Positions 44,260-54,641 of a DNA stretch of 64,000 bases are shown here, in pieces (the stretch's first letter is position 1; each line of letters opens with the position of its first letter). Under the pieces are notes generated by a model. It was not told the DNA's origin. It saw only the letters and a program-made list of their open reading frames with translations, and made no database searches. The position numbers were made by a program, and so were the translations under genes. The stretch comes from Triplophysa rosa (lineage: Eukaryota > Chordata > Actinopteri > Cypriniformes > Nemacheilidae). The stretch is from assembly GCF_024868665.1 (NCBI RefSeq), contig NC_079890.1:7836923-7900922 (forward strand), in the 5' to 3' direction.

Positions 44260-44436
44260 CAACAATCAGCTGCTGTTTTAGCATGGGTATCTGTTGGTCA
44301 TGAATGCGTAGCTTGCGTAAGGCATCAGCCAATGAAGACTTCAGTAGTGTTATTTCATCTTCCTGTGCTTGAAGGCGCACCTCCATTAGCGACAGCCTGT
44401 CAGGAAACTCTGTGCTGCTTTCTGCCGACATATCAT
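44260..44436 (-). CDS. eml3: eml3 exon: N-terminal trimerisation coiled coil
   Basis: Acceptor ATCTAG, donor GTAAGA, 177 bp. The frame reads DDMSAESSTEFPDRLSLMEV, RLQAQEDEITLLKSSLADAL then RKLRIHDQQIPMLKQQL. The Q-E-D-E-I-T-x-L-K-x-x-L-A-D heptads are the EML trimerisation domain (known in EML1, 2 and 4) that drives microtubule binding. It aligns with EML4 exon 2, so a short exon 1 with the true start should lie upstream. If not, the ATG at 44431 could serve. Confidence 0.88.
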
Positions 44437-44595
44437 CTAGATGACAAGACAGATAATCATAGTACTGAATGCTTTTAGGATATTTAACATTGACCCAGTA
44501 GTACCAGCAATGTATGAATATAAAGATACACAATATTGTTTTAATAAGAATACATTTCAATTGCTTAATTGTTCCCAGTGAAGATGACTTTGTGG
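44437..44595. other. eml3 intron or 5' flank
   Basis: Short AT-rich stretch before the hAT-like element. CTTTGTGG at 44588-44595 is its target duplication. Confidence 0.6.
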
Positions 44596-44889
44596 TAGTG
44601 TTGCCAAAAATATCGATATTTCGATAAGTATCGATACCGAAGAATCTGAAACGGTTCCAATACCCATGTCCCACGTATCGATATCAGCTGCGCGTTCCCG
44701 CTCTCTTTCTCTTTTCCGACAGTGAGTTAACACACACTGCACGTGAACGCATAACAACAGAGCCCCGTCTCCTCTCACATACTTGACTCGTTTGGGGCAG
44801 TTAAATCGTGTTTATGTCAGAAAAGATGGCCAGTCTCAGTAACACATCTGGCGTGGTGCACACTCGTTACGCTTCCCGTGTTTACCATA

Positions 44890-45440
44890 GCGATCCATGT
44901 ATGTGCGCTGACCAATAATTTTATCCACTCGTTTCATTCGCCCTGGTTGTTGTTTATGTTAGTACAGAGTCTCCGCAACAGTTCTCATGTTTAATGCACG
45001 CGTTTCTGTCTTTATGTGCGCTCATCAATGATTTCATCCACTCGTCTCGTTCGCTCCGGTTAATTTGATGTTTGAAATAATGCTGGTGCGAGTAAAGTCA
45101 CCGCAACAGTTCTCATGTTTAATGCACGCGTTTCTGTCTTTATGTGCGCTCATCAATGATTTCATCCACTCGTCTCGTTCGCTCCGGTTAAGTTGATGTT
45201 TGAAGTAATGCTGGTGCGAGTAAAGTCTCCGCAACAGTTCTCGCGTGTGATACACGTTTGCACTTCCGTGTTTACCATAGCGCTCTATGTATGTGCGCTG
45301 TTCAATGATTTCATCCACTCGTCTCATTCGCTCCGGTTAAAAGTTGTTAATGTTAGAAAGATGTCCAGTGCGGAGTCTCTGCAACAGTTCTTGCGTTTAA
45401 GTTTGCGTTTCTGTCTATATGTGCGCTGATCAATGATTAC
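44890..45440. repeat. Tandem repeats, ~128-bp unit, about four copies
   Basis: TTTATGTGCGCTCATCAATG recurs at 45011 and 45139. Diverged copies with GTGCGCTGATCAATGATT and GTGCGCTGTTCAATGATT occur on either side. Units include CGTCTCGTTCGCTCCGGTTA and CGCAACAGTTCTC. Confidence 0.85.
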
Positions 45441-45595
45441 AGTATGGGCCTATGTGAATAAAAGCCAATTTAGCCAAATAAAAATGTAGGCTATTAACTA
45501 ACATTAACGAACAATGAATGAGCAATACATTTGTTGAAGTATTTATTAATCTCTTTTAAATGTTAGTTAAAAAATACAACCATTTATGTAAGCTC

Positions 45596-45782
45596 CCCTG
45601 TTGAAAAATCCAGTATATGCTGGGTAAGGTATGTTTTGATCGATGCTGGTTTGATCTTAAACCAGCTAAGAACCATCTTAAATCAGCATATGACCAGCTT
45701 AAACCAGCACATGAACAGTTTAAACCAGCACAAACCAGCATCAAAACATACCAAACAGCATAGGCTGGTTTTTTCAACAGGG
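45596..45782. mobile_element. Small MITE nested in the hAT-like element
   Basis: Ends CCCTGTTGAAAAATCCAG and, reversed at right, CCCTGTTGAAAAAACCAG. The interior is built from repeated AAACCAGC/GCTGGTTT words, giving strong internal fold-back. Confidence 0.8.
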
Positions 45783-46150
45783 TCTGGTCCATTAATACTG
45801 ACAAATACAACTTTGATTTTAAATAGTAAATGTATTCGTAAAATTAACATTAGATTAACAATTAATAAATAATGTAAAAATATATACCTCATTGTCTAGT
45901 CTTGTTCAATTTAACTTCAAATAAAAATTAAAAAGGCCTATATTGCTATTGCTTATTAGGGCCTTATTGCTATGGCAGTTTATTCCCCGTGGTATCGAAA
46001 ATGGTATCGAATATCGATATTTTTTTAGGTATTGAATCGAAGTTAGAAATTCCAGTATCGTGACAACACTACTTTGTGGTACTCTGCCCTCTTAAGGGAG
46101 ATTTCAAAATGTACGGCATGTATATACTCACTCTGAAGGGCACTATAAAC

Positions 46151-46883
46151 TAGGGTTGCACGGTGTACCGGTGCTACGGTAGCATCGGGATGCTAAAGCT
46201 TCAAAATACCCGCGATGCCTCTCTATTTTTGAAACGGTAGTATCGTAGTTAATGTTGCATATGCGCATTAATATTCATTTGAACACTTACCGCCTTTTTG
46301 CGGTGTTTATCTCCTAAATAAATGTGTGTTTTGAATGACTCGGACGAGAGAATGATTCAAATTGGCGATTTGAACGAATTGGTTAAATGATTCACTAACT
46401 CAGTGGAAAATTGACGCCACCTACTGGCCGTTTTAGTTCTGCATTTAAAGTAAGCCTAATATTTCCCTTTATAAAGACTGCTGTATCAATTAAATTTGTC
46501 CAACATTTGAATTAGTTCCTACTGAAAAATGATCTAGTGTACTTTAGTATTTACTGCAGTAAACTACTAAAACTCATAGATACTAGTGTTTTTGAGTCTT
46601 GTCATAGTAAATATTTAAGTATACTACAGTATTTGTAGTATTTACAAATGACTAAATGTAAATGTATTTGCTACAATTTATCCAATTACTATAGTTAATA
46701 CAACAACATATTCTAGTGCAAAGTATAATACAGTTTACTATAGTAAATACAAATGTTTAATCTAAATCTGTGTTTTTTGTATAGATTTTAATTATATGGC
46801 ACAGCGTCGTGATACTGCTTGGTATCGAGATACTTCAGCTGGTATAGTATCGTAAGACATGTTTACGTACCGTGACAACCCTA
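46151..46883. mobile_element. hAT-like MITE
   Basis: CTATAAAC flanks both sides (46143-46150, 46884-46891). Ends are TAGGGTTGCACGGTGTACCG and, at right reversed, TAGGGTTGTCACGGTACG. No transposase. It lies 79 bases from the previous element. Confidence 0.92.
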
Positions 46884-47829
46884 CTATAAACGGCAACAGC
46901 ACAATTAAAATGTCTGAGTTTGTTGACACTGCAAAGCAAATAATCTAATTTTGTGAAGTAAACTTTACTACTCTTTTGCTAACTGTGTATAAAAAACAAA
47001 GCCAATTTATAGTCTGTGTAAAGCAATATTAAATATGTGTTCTGAGTGTGTCACACCATTAAAAATGTGTTATTTACCAAATCAACCAAATTTGAATTTG
47101 AAAAGTAAATAAGTTATCAAATTCTTGAAATAATGAGAAATACTCTGCTCTCAAACATTGGGGGCATTTCCGCTGTCAGCGCTGAAGCCACGCCCACTCG
47201 CGTCTCTCAACCCGTGCCCCCAAGATGAGCAGCAGTACAATCAGTTTCAAGCACAGAATTACACATAACAAACAACACATCACAAAACATCACACTAAAA
47301 ACAATTACATATCATTGAATCATCTTCCAGTTTCTGAATAATCCCTTTAAAATCTAATAAAATGTCCTAAAGACACCAAAATTTAGCAATTTCTATTGAA
47401 GAAAATTCGGTAACACTTTACTTGAAGGGGTATTCATAAGACTGACATGACACCTTCATAATCATGACATGACACATGTCATGAATATGAAGGAGATTTT
47501 ATGCATGTTTATGACAACTGTCATTAAGTGTCATTCGCTGATTTGTGTCATTTTTATTGCAAAGATGACATTGTTTGAGTTGTCGACTCAAATAGAAACC
47601 CAGGAACAATAGAATGCTTATTAAAACAATTAAGCATTTGTTCCTTATCAGAGATGAAACCAATTCCTTGTTTATACATGAAGGGAAATTAGAAGAATTG
47701 TTACCACCTGGTAAAAACTTCATATGCTTCCAAAATGTTGTTGTGGTTTGAGCAATAAGATAATCAAGATAATCAGCCTTAGTTTTCCTAATGGTGAAAG
47801 TACATTTGTTCTTAAGCTGTCTAAAACAT
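46884..47829. other. AT-rich sequence with MITE-like piece
   Basis: About 47405-47530 (GGTAACACTTTACTTGAAGG; ATGACATGACACATGTCATG) looks like the head of a common fish MITE. A GC-richer spot at 47160-47230 (GCCACGCCCACTCGCG) has no assigned role. Confidence 0.45.
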
Positions 47830-48379
47830 GTACTGTGACATACTGAAGCAGATCATGATCCCCTCCCTTCTGAGACTGGGCCGCAATGCAGTATTCCAAC
47901 ATGATAACGACCCCAAAAGAAGCTGAGGGTAAGAGTGATGGACTGGCCAAGCATGTCTCCGGACCTAAACCCTATTGAGCATCTGTGGGGCATACACAAA
48001 CGGAAGTTGGAGGAGATGTCGTCATGGATGAGTGGAAGAGGACTCCAGTGGCAACCTGTGAAGCTCTGGTGAACTCCATGCCCAAGAGGGTTAAGGCAGT
48101 GCTGGAAAATAATGGTGGCCAAACAAAATATTGACACTTTGTGCACAATTTGGACATTTTCACTTAGGGGTGTACTCACTTTTGTTGCCAGCGGTTTAGA
48201 CATTAATGGCTGTGTGTTGAGTTATTTTGAGGGGACAGCAAATTTACACTGTTATACAAGCTGTATACTCACTACATTACATTGTAGCAAAGTTTCATTT
48301 CTTCAGTGTTGTCACATGAAAATATATAATAAAATGTTTACACAAATGTGAGGGGTGTACTCACTTCTGTGAGATACTG
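47830..48379 (+). mobile_element. Tc1-like transposon, 3' part
   Basis: Same family as 20991-21922 in the opposite orientation. Plus-strand transposase remnants include TGCCGGACCTAAACCC-type coding ([13 protein letters not shown]) and MPKRVKAVLENNGGQTKY at the C-terminus. The terminus ends CACTTCTGTGAGATACTG followed by TA at 48380. The 5' part is lost. Confidence 0.85.
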
Positions 48380-48780
48380 TAATAGCGCTCTCAATATGGA
48401 TATTTCTCTTAAACAAACGGCACGCATCGATTTGCTTCATGGTCAGAAGACCTTTGTTAGGACCACAGAGACGTGTCGAGTAGTTCTTTGATCGATGGAT
48501 GCACTTTTTGGAGCTTTAAAAAGTTGACGCCCATTCACTCCCATTCTACCACTTGGAAGTAAAATGATACGTGGTATTATAACTCCAACTGCATTATTCT
48601 TCAAGAAGAAAGTCATATTCAGTCAGGATACCTTGAGGGTGAGTATAACATGAGGAAATTTTGATTTGCTGGAGAAATATCCCTTTAAATCAGAATACCA
48701 AGGAATATCCTTGCCTTTAACTCAAAGTTTTTTAAAATATGCATGCCTGTTAATAGTCTAAATAAAACTATCATAAAAAT
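48380..48780. repeat. Repeat shared with 19195-19385
   Basis: GATGCACTTTTTGGAGC and ATGGATATTTCTCTTAAAC blocks occur in both places. A MITE-type tail (GGAGAAATATCCCTTTAA) follows at about 48670. Confidence 0.6.
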
Positions 48781-48789
48781 ATTTACAGG

Positions 48790-49268
48790 CAGACTCAACA
48801 TCAGGGATGATAAAAATCCTATTCCAGTCATAAAGAGCAAGATCGCGGAGAAAACCTTGTTCACTAAAATATCTCATACAACGTCTAACAATAATGCATG
48901 GTTTCTACTTAGATAATTTAGTCTCTGACTTTAACAACAACACAGTAATCACTGACATTATTAGCAAATACAGAAGCTGATAAATACTTGTGTGGAACAT
49001 TAGTAAGAATAAGATAAATTAATGTTGACTTTTTATGACGATTCAAATTAAGTCTGGTAGGTGTCTCAACTAACTGAAAAAGGGAGTCGCAAGTTTTTTC
49101 AAGTTCATCAGATGCTGATTGAAGCCAGTTCACATTAAGATCACACAAGAAAACAAGCTCTTTGTAGTTCAGAGAAGTAACCATGTTGTTCATGGGGCCA
49201 TGCATGCTCAGACGCTCCATTGCATCATCGTGCCACCATTTTAGCCCCGCCCAAAAAATCCTAAACAC
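48790..49268 (-). pseudogene. LINE endonuclease fragment
   Basis: Minus-strand frame (49268-48918) reads ELVFLCDLNVNWLQSASDEL, FQLVETPTRLNLNRH then STLIYLILTNVPHKYLSA and NNVSDYCVVVKVRD. The G-D-L-N and S-D-H motifs of APE-type LINE endonucleases are present as C-D-L-N and S-D-Y, so the catalytic His is lost. Following codons read FSEQGFLRDLALYDWNRI, the link to RT. RT itself is absent. Confidence 0.8.
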
Positions 49269-49766
49269 AGAATTGGTGAAAAACTGATTAATGGTTCAAC
49301 TCCACAATTCAGAATATATACTTCAGAGTCTTTGTAATGTGTTTCTGCAATACATTTCTAACATTATGTGTGTAGAAACAATCCTCAGAATTCTCTTTAA
49401 ACAGACTTTGAGGTAAATTAGTTGCCAGGCACTTTTTTCTAAGTGGGAAATAGACAAGCAAGCACAGCAGCTAGAATGGGGGAAATCAAAAGCCTATTAA
49501 AACTATTAATGACAGACCCGTCAACTGTCCCGAGTGTCATTCACACTTGCCCCAGGTAATCGGGCAGTCCTTAGTGTCGAGCCCTGCATAAGACATTTGT
49601 CCAGATAATGCGCATGCACATTTTTAAAGCAAAAAACACTACAATAAAAGTGACTGATTTATTTAACTGACAGGAAGGGCTTCATTCCCAAGGCTGAGCA
49701 TTATGTAACCCTTTTTCAAGTAGCTCTTTCCACTAAACACTTACTGCAGGCGTCTTCAATAATCAC
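49269..49766. other. Sequence with a TE right end at 49586
   Basis: TTAGTGTCGAGCCCTG ends at 49586 and mirrors the CAGGGCTCGACATTAA end at 40118. The flanks of the two do not show a shared 8-bp duplication, so they are not the two ends of one insertion. Confidence 0.55.
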
Positions 49767-50818
49767 TAGGGATGGGCGATATGGCCCTAAAACTCTATCA
49801 CGATAATTCCTGGTATTTGTTGTGATAACGATAAAAATGACGATATATCCATAACGCCATCCACCGCTGTTTTTGCGTCATGTGATAGTAGCTGCATGTA
49901 GTCTAGACCCTCACAAAAACAAATATTATCAAATAGTAAAACTTACCCCAAATCAAACAGCTCCTAAAATATACCTACAGTATTTTTGTAAATATAAAAT
50001 ATAATAGTGAGATTCGACTTCAAAAGGTTGTAGTAAAGAAAAGTGAAATTAACTAAAGCTCAATAAACACATCATGTCATACCTAAAACTGTATATATTC
50101 TATTGTTGGGTGGAAACGATCGATCACTCTCTCTTGAACTGTGTGAACCTTCTCTTCTCACAGCAACATACAATTAATCTGTCTATGACTCGCGCTACAG
50201 AAAGATAACAGAAAAATGCGGATAAAAGAAATCTAATTAAATAATCCATGCTTTTATACGCTCATAAACTTATTTAAAATAACATAATACAAACTCGCAT
50301 GTGTACTGTATGTAAACAGGCAGCAGTGCTGTGCACGCTGTGTCGCTATGAAAGCACATGTGGGCGCGAGCTGCGCACAGGACGCTCCGTTCATCCTGTA
50401 TATAACAGGCAAGAAATCATATTAAACAATTTGCGCACGCGCGCATAACATCTAACGAATGTTTAAATAAATACTTTTAGCCAAACTAAATTTTGTGGTG
50501 TAACATATTATGACTATCAACGAATACTTAACAAACGAATTAAATAAAACGAAAGTGAAACTAAACATTAACTCGGATGCATCTACAGTGCCGACCTAAA
50601 TGAGATTTAGAGCTTGTCGTTTAGTGCAAACTCTTTCTCAGCTTCACGTCCGCCCTCCGCTATACCCGTTTTCGCTTCACATACGAGCTGTGAATGGGTC
50701 TCGCAAAGAAATACGTCATCAACTAGAATTTATCGTTTATATCGCGGGAAGACTAATTCCTATCGTGTGGGGAATTTCTACAGGTATATCGCAAACGATA
50801 TAATATCGCCCATCCTTA
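49767..50818. mobile_element. Non-autonomous hAT-like element
   Basis: ATAATCAC flanks both sides (49759-49766, 50819-50826). Ends are TAGGGATGGGCGATATGG and, at right reversed, TAAGGATGGGCGATATTA. No transposase in 1,052 bp; ORFs of 67 and 75 codons at 50600 lack motifs. Confidence 0.92.
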
Positions 50819-51046
50819 ATAATCACACAGCTTATTTGTAAGGTTTTCATAATATGTAAAATTGCTTTCAACATAAAGAGGATGCTACTATTTCTTTACT
50901 CATGGTATCTAACTGAAACAGTATAAGCAAAAAAAATTTTTAAATAGGAGAACCGGACACAGATACTAAAGTGAAAAAACCATGCTGTTCCTGCTTTTAG
51001 AGCAACAGATACTAAAGACTCAGCTCTGCCCCTCTAGAATGAAATA
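50819..51046. other. Short AT-rich spacer
   Basis: No recognised feature between the hAT-like element and the Tc1. Confidence 0.5.
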
Positions 51047-51297
51047 CAGACGTGCTCAAATTTGTTGGTACCCCTCCACAAAAAAACGAAGAATGCACAA
51101 TTTTCTCTGAAATAACTTGAAACTGACAAAAGTAATTGGCATCCACCATTGTTTATTCCATATTTACTAGAAATCAGACTTTGCTTTTGATTTTTTATTC
51201 AACATAATATTGTAAATAATAAAACAAATGAAAACGTCATGGACAAAAATGATGGCACCCCTAACCTAATATTTTGTTGCACAACCTTTAGAGGCAA

Positions 51298-51836
<539 letters not shown>

Positions 51837-51841
51837 GAAGG

Positions 51842-52332
51842 TGTCACGAACACTGGGGAAGAACCCAATTGCAGGCAGCAGTTCAGGGGTTAACAAGGAT
51901 TTTTAATAAGCAAAAAAACGAAACAAAGCAAGGGTAAAGATAAGACATAGACTAACTATCACTAAACTGAAATAAACAACACTAGACATAAACTAGACTG
52001 AACACTTACTAACTAGACTGGGGTTTCCACAGCAAACAGGAACACAGCAAACACACCACACACAATGACCGAACACAGGACAATGAAACATGAGGGCATT
52101 AAATAGGAAAGACAAACGAGGGATAATTACACAGGGCAGGTGAGGGTAATGAAACACAGACGGGAAGCAATACGTGAAACGAGAGGGGCGTGGCCAATGA
52201 CAAGACACGAGAAAACACATGAGAAGTAAAAACATAGACAACTCATGGTTTTCTCACATAAAACATAAGGCTTTGTCATGGCTCTGCCGCAGGACCAAGA
52301 AAAACATGACTAAATGAAGCAGAGCCATGACA
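51842..52332 (-). repeat. 3' LTR of Gag-only element
   Basis: 491 bp. Begins (plus strand) TGTCACGAACACTGGGGAAG and ends GAGCCATGACA. It matches the other LTR except for one large and one small indel. Confidence 0.9.
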
Positions 52333-52365
52333 GAAGCCTCCCCTTTAATGAGCACCTCCAGGTGC

Positions 52366-53538
52366 TCACCAAGGGGTAGACTGACAATACAAGACCGACT
52401 GGGTGACAGACAGGACTAGGCAAAACAATGAGAACAAAATCAAAGGCAGGCAAGACAAAATAACCACAGGATTGGGGTGGGATAATAAAAATAACAAACA
52501 TGGGAGGGGGGGTGGGGCAAAACAAGGGTTCAAAGGGGGCAGACCAAAGGGTGGAAGTCCATGGGGGTAGGGAGAAGGGGGAACAGTCTTAGTCCCCGGC
52601 TGCGCTCGAGGGCGCGGAGTCCTGGGGGACTTGGGGGGGAAGTCCTGGGGGGGACTAGGGACTAGGCTGAGCGCCGGCTGGAAGGCCGGCTGCTGCACCG
52701 GACTGGACATCGGCTGCACCGGACTGGATACCGGCTGCACCGGACTGGATACCGGCTGGGACGCAGGCTGGATCACTGGCTGGAACACCGGCTGGGACGC
52801 CGGCTGCACCGGACTGGACGCCGGCTGCACCGGACTGGACGCTGGACTAGACACCGGCCGCACCGGACTGGGCACGACACTCGACACGACACTGGACTGG
52901 ATGCCGCCTGCACCGGACTGGACGCCGGCTGCACCGGACTGGACGTCGGCTGCACCGGCGTGGACGCTCCTCCGCTGCGCCTCTCCCTCCTTCTCCGCAC
53001 CACCGGATCGATCCATAGCCGACCTTGGCGAATCCGTGGGGACCGGACGGAGTTCCGCAGCGGAGGAGTCCGCCGACGTCATCCCCGGATCCCCCCTCCC
53101 CAGCCCGCTACCGGCTGCACCAGGGTGAACGGGGACCGTGGAGCTCAAGCCGGAGGGTAATGAGTCCCCCCTGGTAACATCAGCCAGGTCGCGGCCCTCC
53201 GGCGTGAACGACCGCGAGGTGGAAGTCCCACGTGGAACCCCACCTCCGGGATCGTCCCGGTTGGCCACGAACCTGACCATTTCCGCAAACCCTAGGGGAC
53301 CCAGCAGCCTCTTCTCAGACGGGGTGAGGCGCTGAGTGAGGCAGCAGTTGAAGATTGTCTTCAACTCTGCCTCGTTGAACTCAGTCGCCTCAGCCACCAC
53401 CAAGAATGCCCCAGTGAACTCCCGGTTCCCGTAGTTCCCCTGGCGGAAACCTAGCAGCAAGCGGGCTAGGGCGGACCGTGAGGACGACACCGTGCCATCC
53501 ATCTTGCTGCCCGCTGGGTTCTGATTTGGTTCGGTCAT
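52366..53538 (-). CDS. Gag-like ORF of LTR element, about 390 codons
   Basis: The first ATG after the 5' LTR (53538) starts MTEPNQNPAGSKMDG; the frame also extends a little into the LTR. The N-terminal third has SRSALARLLLGFRQGNYGNR, FTGAFLVVAEATEFNEAELK and LTPSEKRLLGPLGFAEMVRF, a compact helical part. The rest is low-complexity: Pro/Ser/Gln repeats of the SSPVQPAS type (about 52690-52990), then a hydrophobic C-terminus. No zinc knuckle is seen. The ORF has no stop or shift. The function is inferred from its position as the sole gene between LTRs. Confidence 0.7.
   Translation of the reverse strand: MTEPNQNPAGSKMDGTVSSSRSALARLLLGFRQGNYGNREFTGAFLVVAEATEFNEAELKTIFNCCLTQRLTPSEKRLLGPLGFAEMVRFVANRDDPGGGVPRGTSTSRSFTPEGRDLADVTRGDSLPSGLSSTVPVHPGAAGSGLGRGDPGMTSADSSAAELRPVPTDSPRSAMDRSGGAEKEGEAQRRSVHAGAADVQSGAAGVQSGAGGIQSSVVSSVVPSPVRPVSSPASSPVQPASSPVQPASQPVFQPVIQPASQPVSSPVQPVSSPVQPMSSPVQQPAFQPALSLVPSPPQDFPPKSPRTPRPRAQPGTKTVPPSPYPHGLPPFGLPPLNPCFAPPPLPCLLFLLSHPNPVVILSCLPLILFSLFCLVLSVTQSVLYCQSTPW
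52690..52990 (-). repeat. Coding minisatellite in the Gag-like ORF
   Basis: Plus-strand words CGGCTGCACCGGACTGGA repeat at about 27-30 base spacing, encoding SPVQPA-type units on the minus strand. Long apparent ORFs on the plus strand here are by-products. Confidence 0.85.
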
Positions 53539-53540
53539 TC

Positions 53541-53815
53541 TGTCACGAACACTGGGGAAGAACCCAATTGCAGGCAGCAGTTCAGGGGTTAACAAGGATT
53601 TTTAATAAGCAAAAAAACAAAACAAAGACCCACGGTGGGGTATAACAAGACAAGCAGGGTAAAGATAAGACATAGACTAACTATCACTAAACTGAAAACA
53701 CGTGAGAAGTAAAAACATAGACAACTCATAATTTTCTCACATAAAACATAAGGCTTTGTCATGGCTCTGCCGCAGGACCAAGAAAAACATGACTAAATGA
53801 AGCAGAGCCATGACA
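53541..53815 (-). repeat. 5' LTR of Gag-only element
   Basis: 275 bp. Shares both ends and most sequence with 51842-52332. The insert ACCCACGGTGGGGTATAAC is specific to this copy, and the middle is deleted. Confidence 0.9.
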
Positions 53816-53820
53816 GAAGG

Positions 53821-54299
53821 ATTGTGGCTTGTCAATATGAATTTTAGCAAATTCCAGTCTGGCTTTTTTATGTTTTCTTTCAAAAGTGGAGTCGTCCTGG
53901 GTCTTCTTCCATGGAGCCCACTTTTGCTCAAAAAGCGATGGATTGTGCGATCAGAAACTGACGTACCTTCACCTTGGAGTTTAGCTTTTATCTCTTTTAT
54001 CACTTTAGTTATCCTTGGTTCTTTTTCTACCATTCGCACTATCCTTCTGTTCAATCTGGGGTCGATTTTCCTCTTGCGGCCATCCCCAGGGAGGTTGGCT
54101 ACAACTCATGGACCTTAAACTTCTTAATAATATTTGCAACTGTTGTCACAGGAACATCAAGCTGCTTGGAGATGGTCTTGTAGCCTTTACCTTTACCATG
54201 TTTGTCTATTATTTTCTTTCTGAGCTCCTCAGACAACTCTATCTTTTGCTTTCTCTGGTCCATATTCAGTGTGGTGCACACAATGATACCAAACAGCAC
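53821..54299 (-). pseudogene. Tc1 transposase, N-terminal part
   Basis: MDQRKQKIELSEELRKKIID, YKTISKQLDVPVTTVANII form the first helix-turn-helix. RIVRMVEKEPRITKVIKEIK and VSDRTIHRFLSKSGLHGRRP form the second. A frameshift and stop near 54099 part the two. The LTR element cuts the protein just after them. Confidence 0.88.
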
Positions 54300-54641
54300 A
54301 GTGACTACTTTTCTACATTTAAATAGGCTGAATGACTGATAACAAGATTGAATATATGTGTGATACTAATTAAAGAAACTAATTAGTTTGAAATATCACT
54401 ATAATCCAATTATGTATTATCTTTTCTAAGGGGTACCAACAAAAGTGTCCAGGCCATTTTAGAATATCTTTGTAGAATAAGCAATAATTAATCTCTTTCC
54501 ACAGCTTCTTTGATTTATTCTATGACATACCAAAGGCATGCAAGTACATGATACAATAGCTTTTAATTTCATCACTCTTCAAGAGGAATGAAGCATTATT
54601 TCAATGAGCTGTAAGGGTACCAACAAATTTGAGCACGTCTG

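Larger units (their letters stand above)
9490..44436 (-). other. eml3: eml3 gene span visible in window (partial)
   Basis: Exons listed separately cover coiled coil, linker, HELP motif and the first two WD-repeat blades. The family binds and stabilises microtubules; in vertebrates EML3 is linked to spindle function. The assignment to EML3 rather than EML1/2/4 rests on the linker exon at 39659-39775 (RRNS...KQRLSKKA...TNLLTRS) and on exons reading ASGQTAGVDKDGKPLQP and VYFIACVVVLY. Exon 1 and all exons after the second WD blade are missing from what I can see. The 3' part should lie beyond base 1 if the gene is intact. Confidence 0.88.
44596..46071. mobile_element. Non-autonomous hAT-like element with internal tandem repeats
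   Basis: CTTTGTGG flanks both sides (44588-44595, 46072-46079). Ends are TAGTGTTGCCAAAAATATCG and, reversed at right, TAGTGTTGTCACGATACT. No transposase in 1,476 bp. The interior holds tandem ~128-bp repeats and a nested MITE. Confidence 0.93.
51842..53815 (-). mobile_element. Gag-only LTR retrotransposon
   Basis: LTRs at 53541-53815 (5' on minus strand) and 51842-52332 (3') with TGTCACGAAC...CATGACA ends. GAAGG precedes (51837-51841) and follows (53816-53820), a 5-bp duplication. The polypurine tract AAAGGGGAGGCTTC adjoins the 3' LTR. The 1.2 kb interior has one long ORF and no protease, RT or integrase, so it would have to be mobilised in trans. The 5' LTR lacks about 240 bases and has about 32 extra compared with the 3' LTR. 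Confidence 0.9.

Noticed and set aside
44557..44674. Upstream ATG for eml3 in the longer ORF starting 44674
   Set aside because: That part of the ORF lies inside the hAT-like element and intron; the acceptor ATCTAG at 44437 better explains the start of the exon.
44890..45440. CRISPR-like spaced repeats
   Set aside because: The 128-bp units are tandem with no unique spacers, in a eukaryotic transposon.
40118..49586. A 9.5 kb transposon bounded by CAGGGCTCGACATTAA and TTAGTGTCGAGCCCTG
   Set aside because: The flanking 8 bases (TTACCATT and CATAAGAC) do not match, eml3 exons lie between, and several lone ends of this family occur in the window.
52631..53128. 165-codon plus-strand ORF rich in TGLDTGCTGLD repeats
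   Set aside because: It is the antisense reading of the minisatellite in the Gag-like ORF; the minus frame is longer and lies correctly between LTRs.
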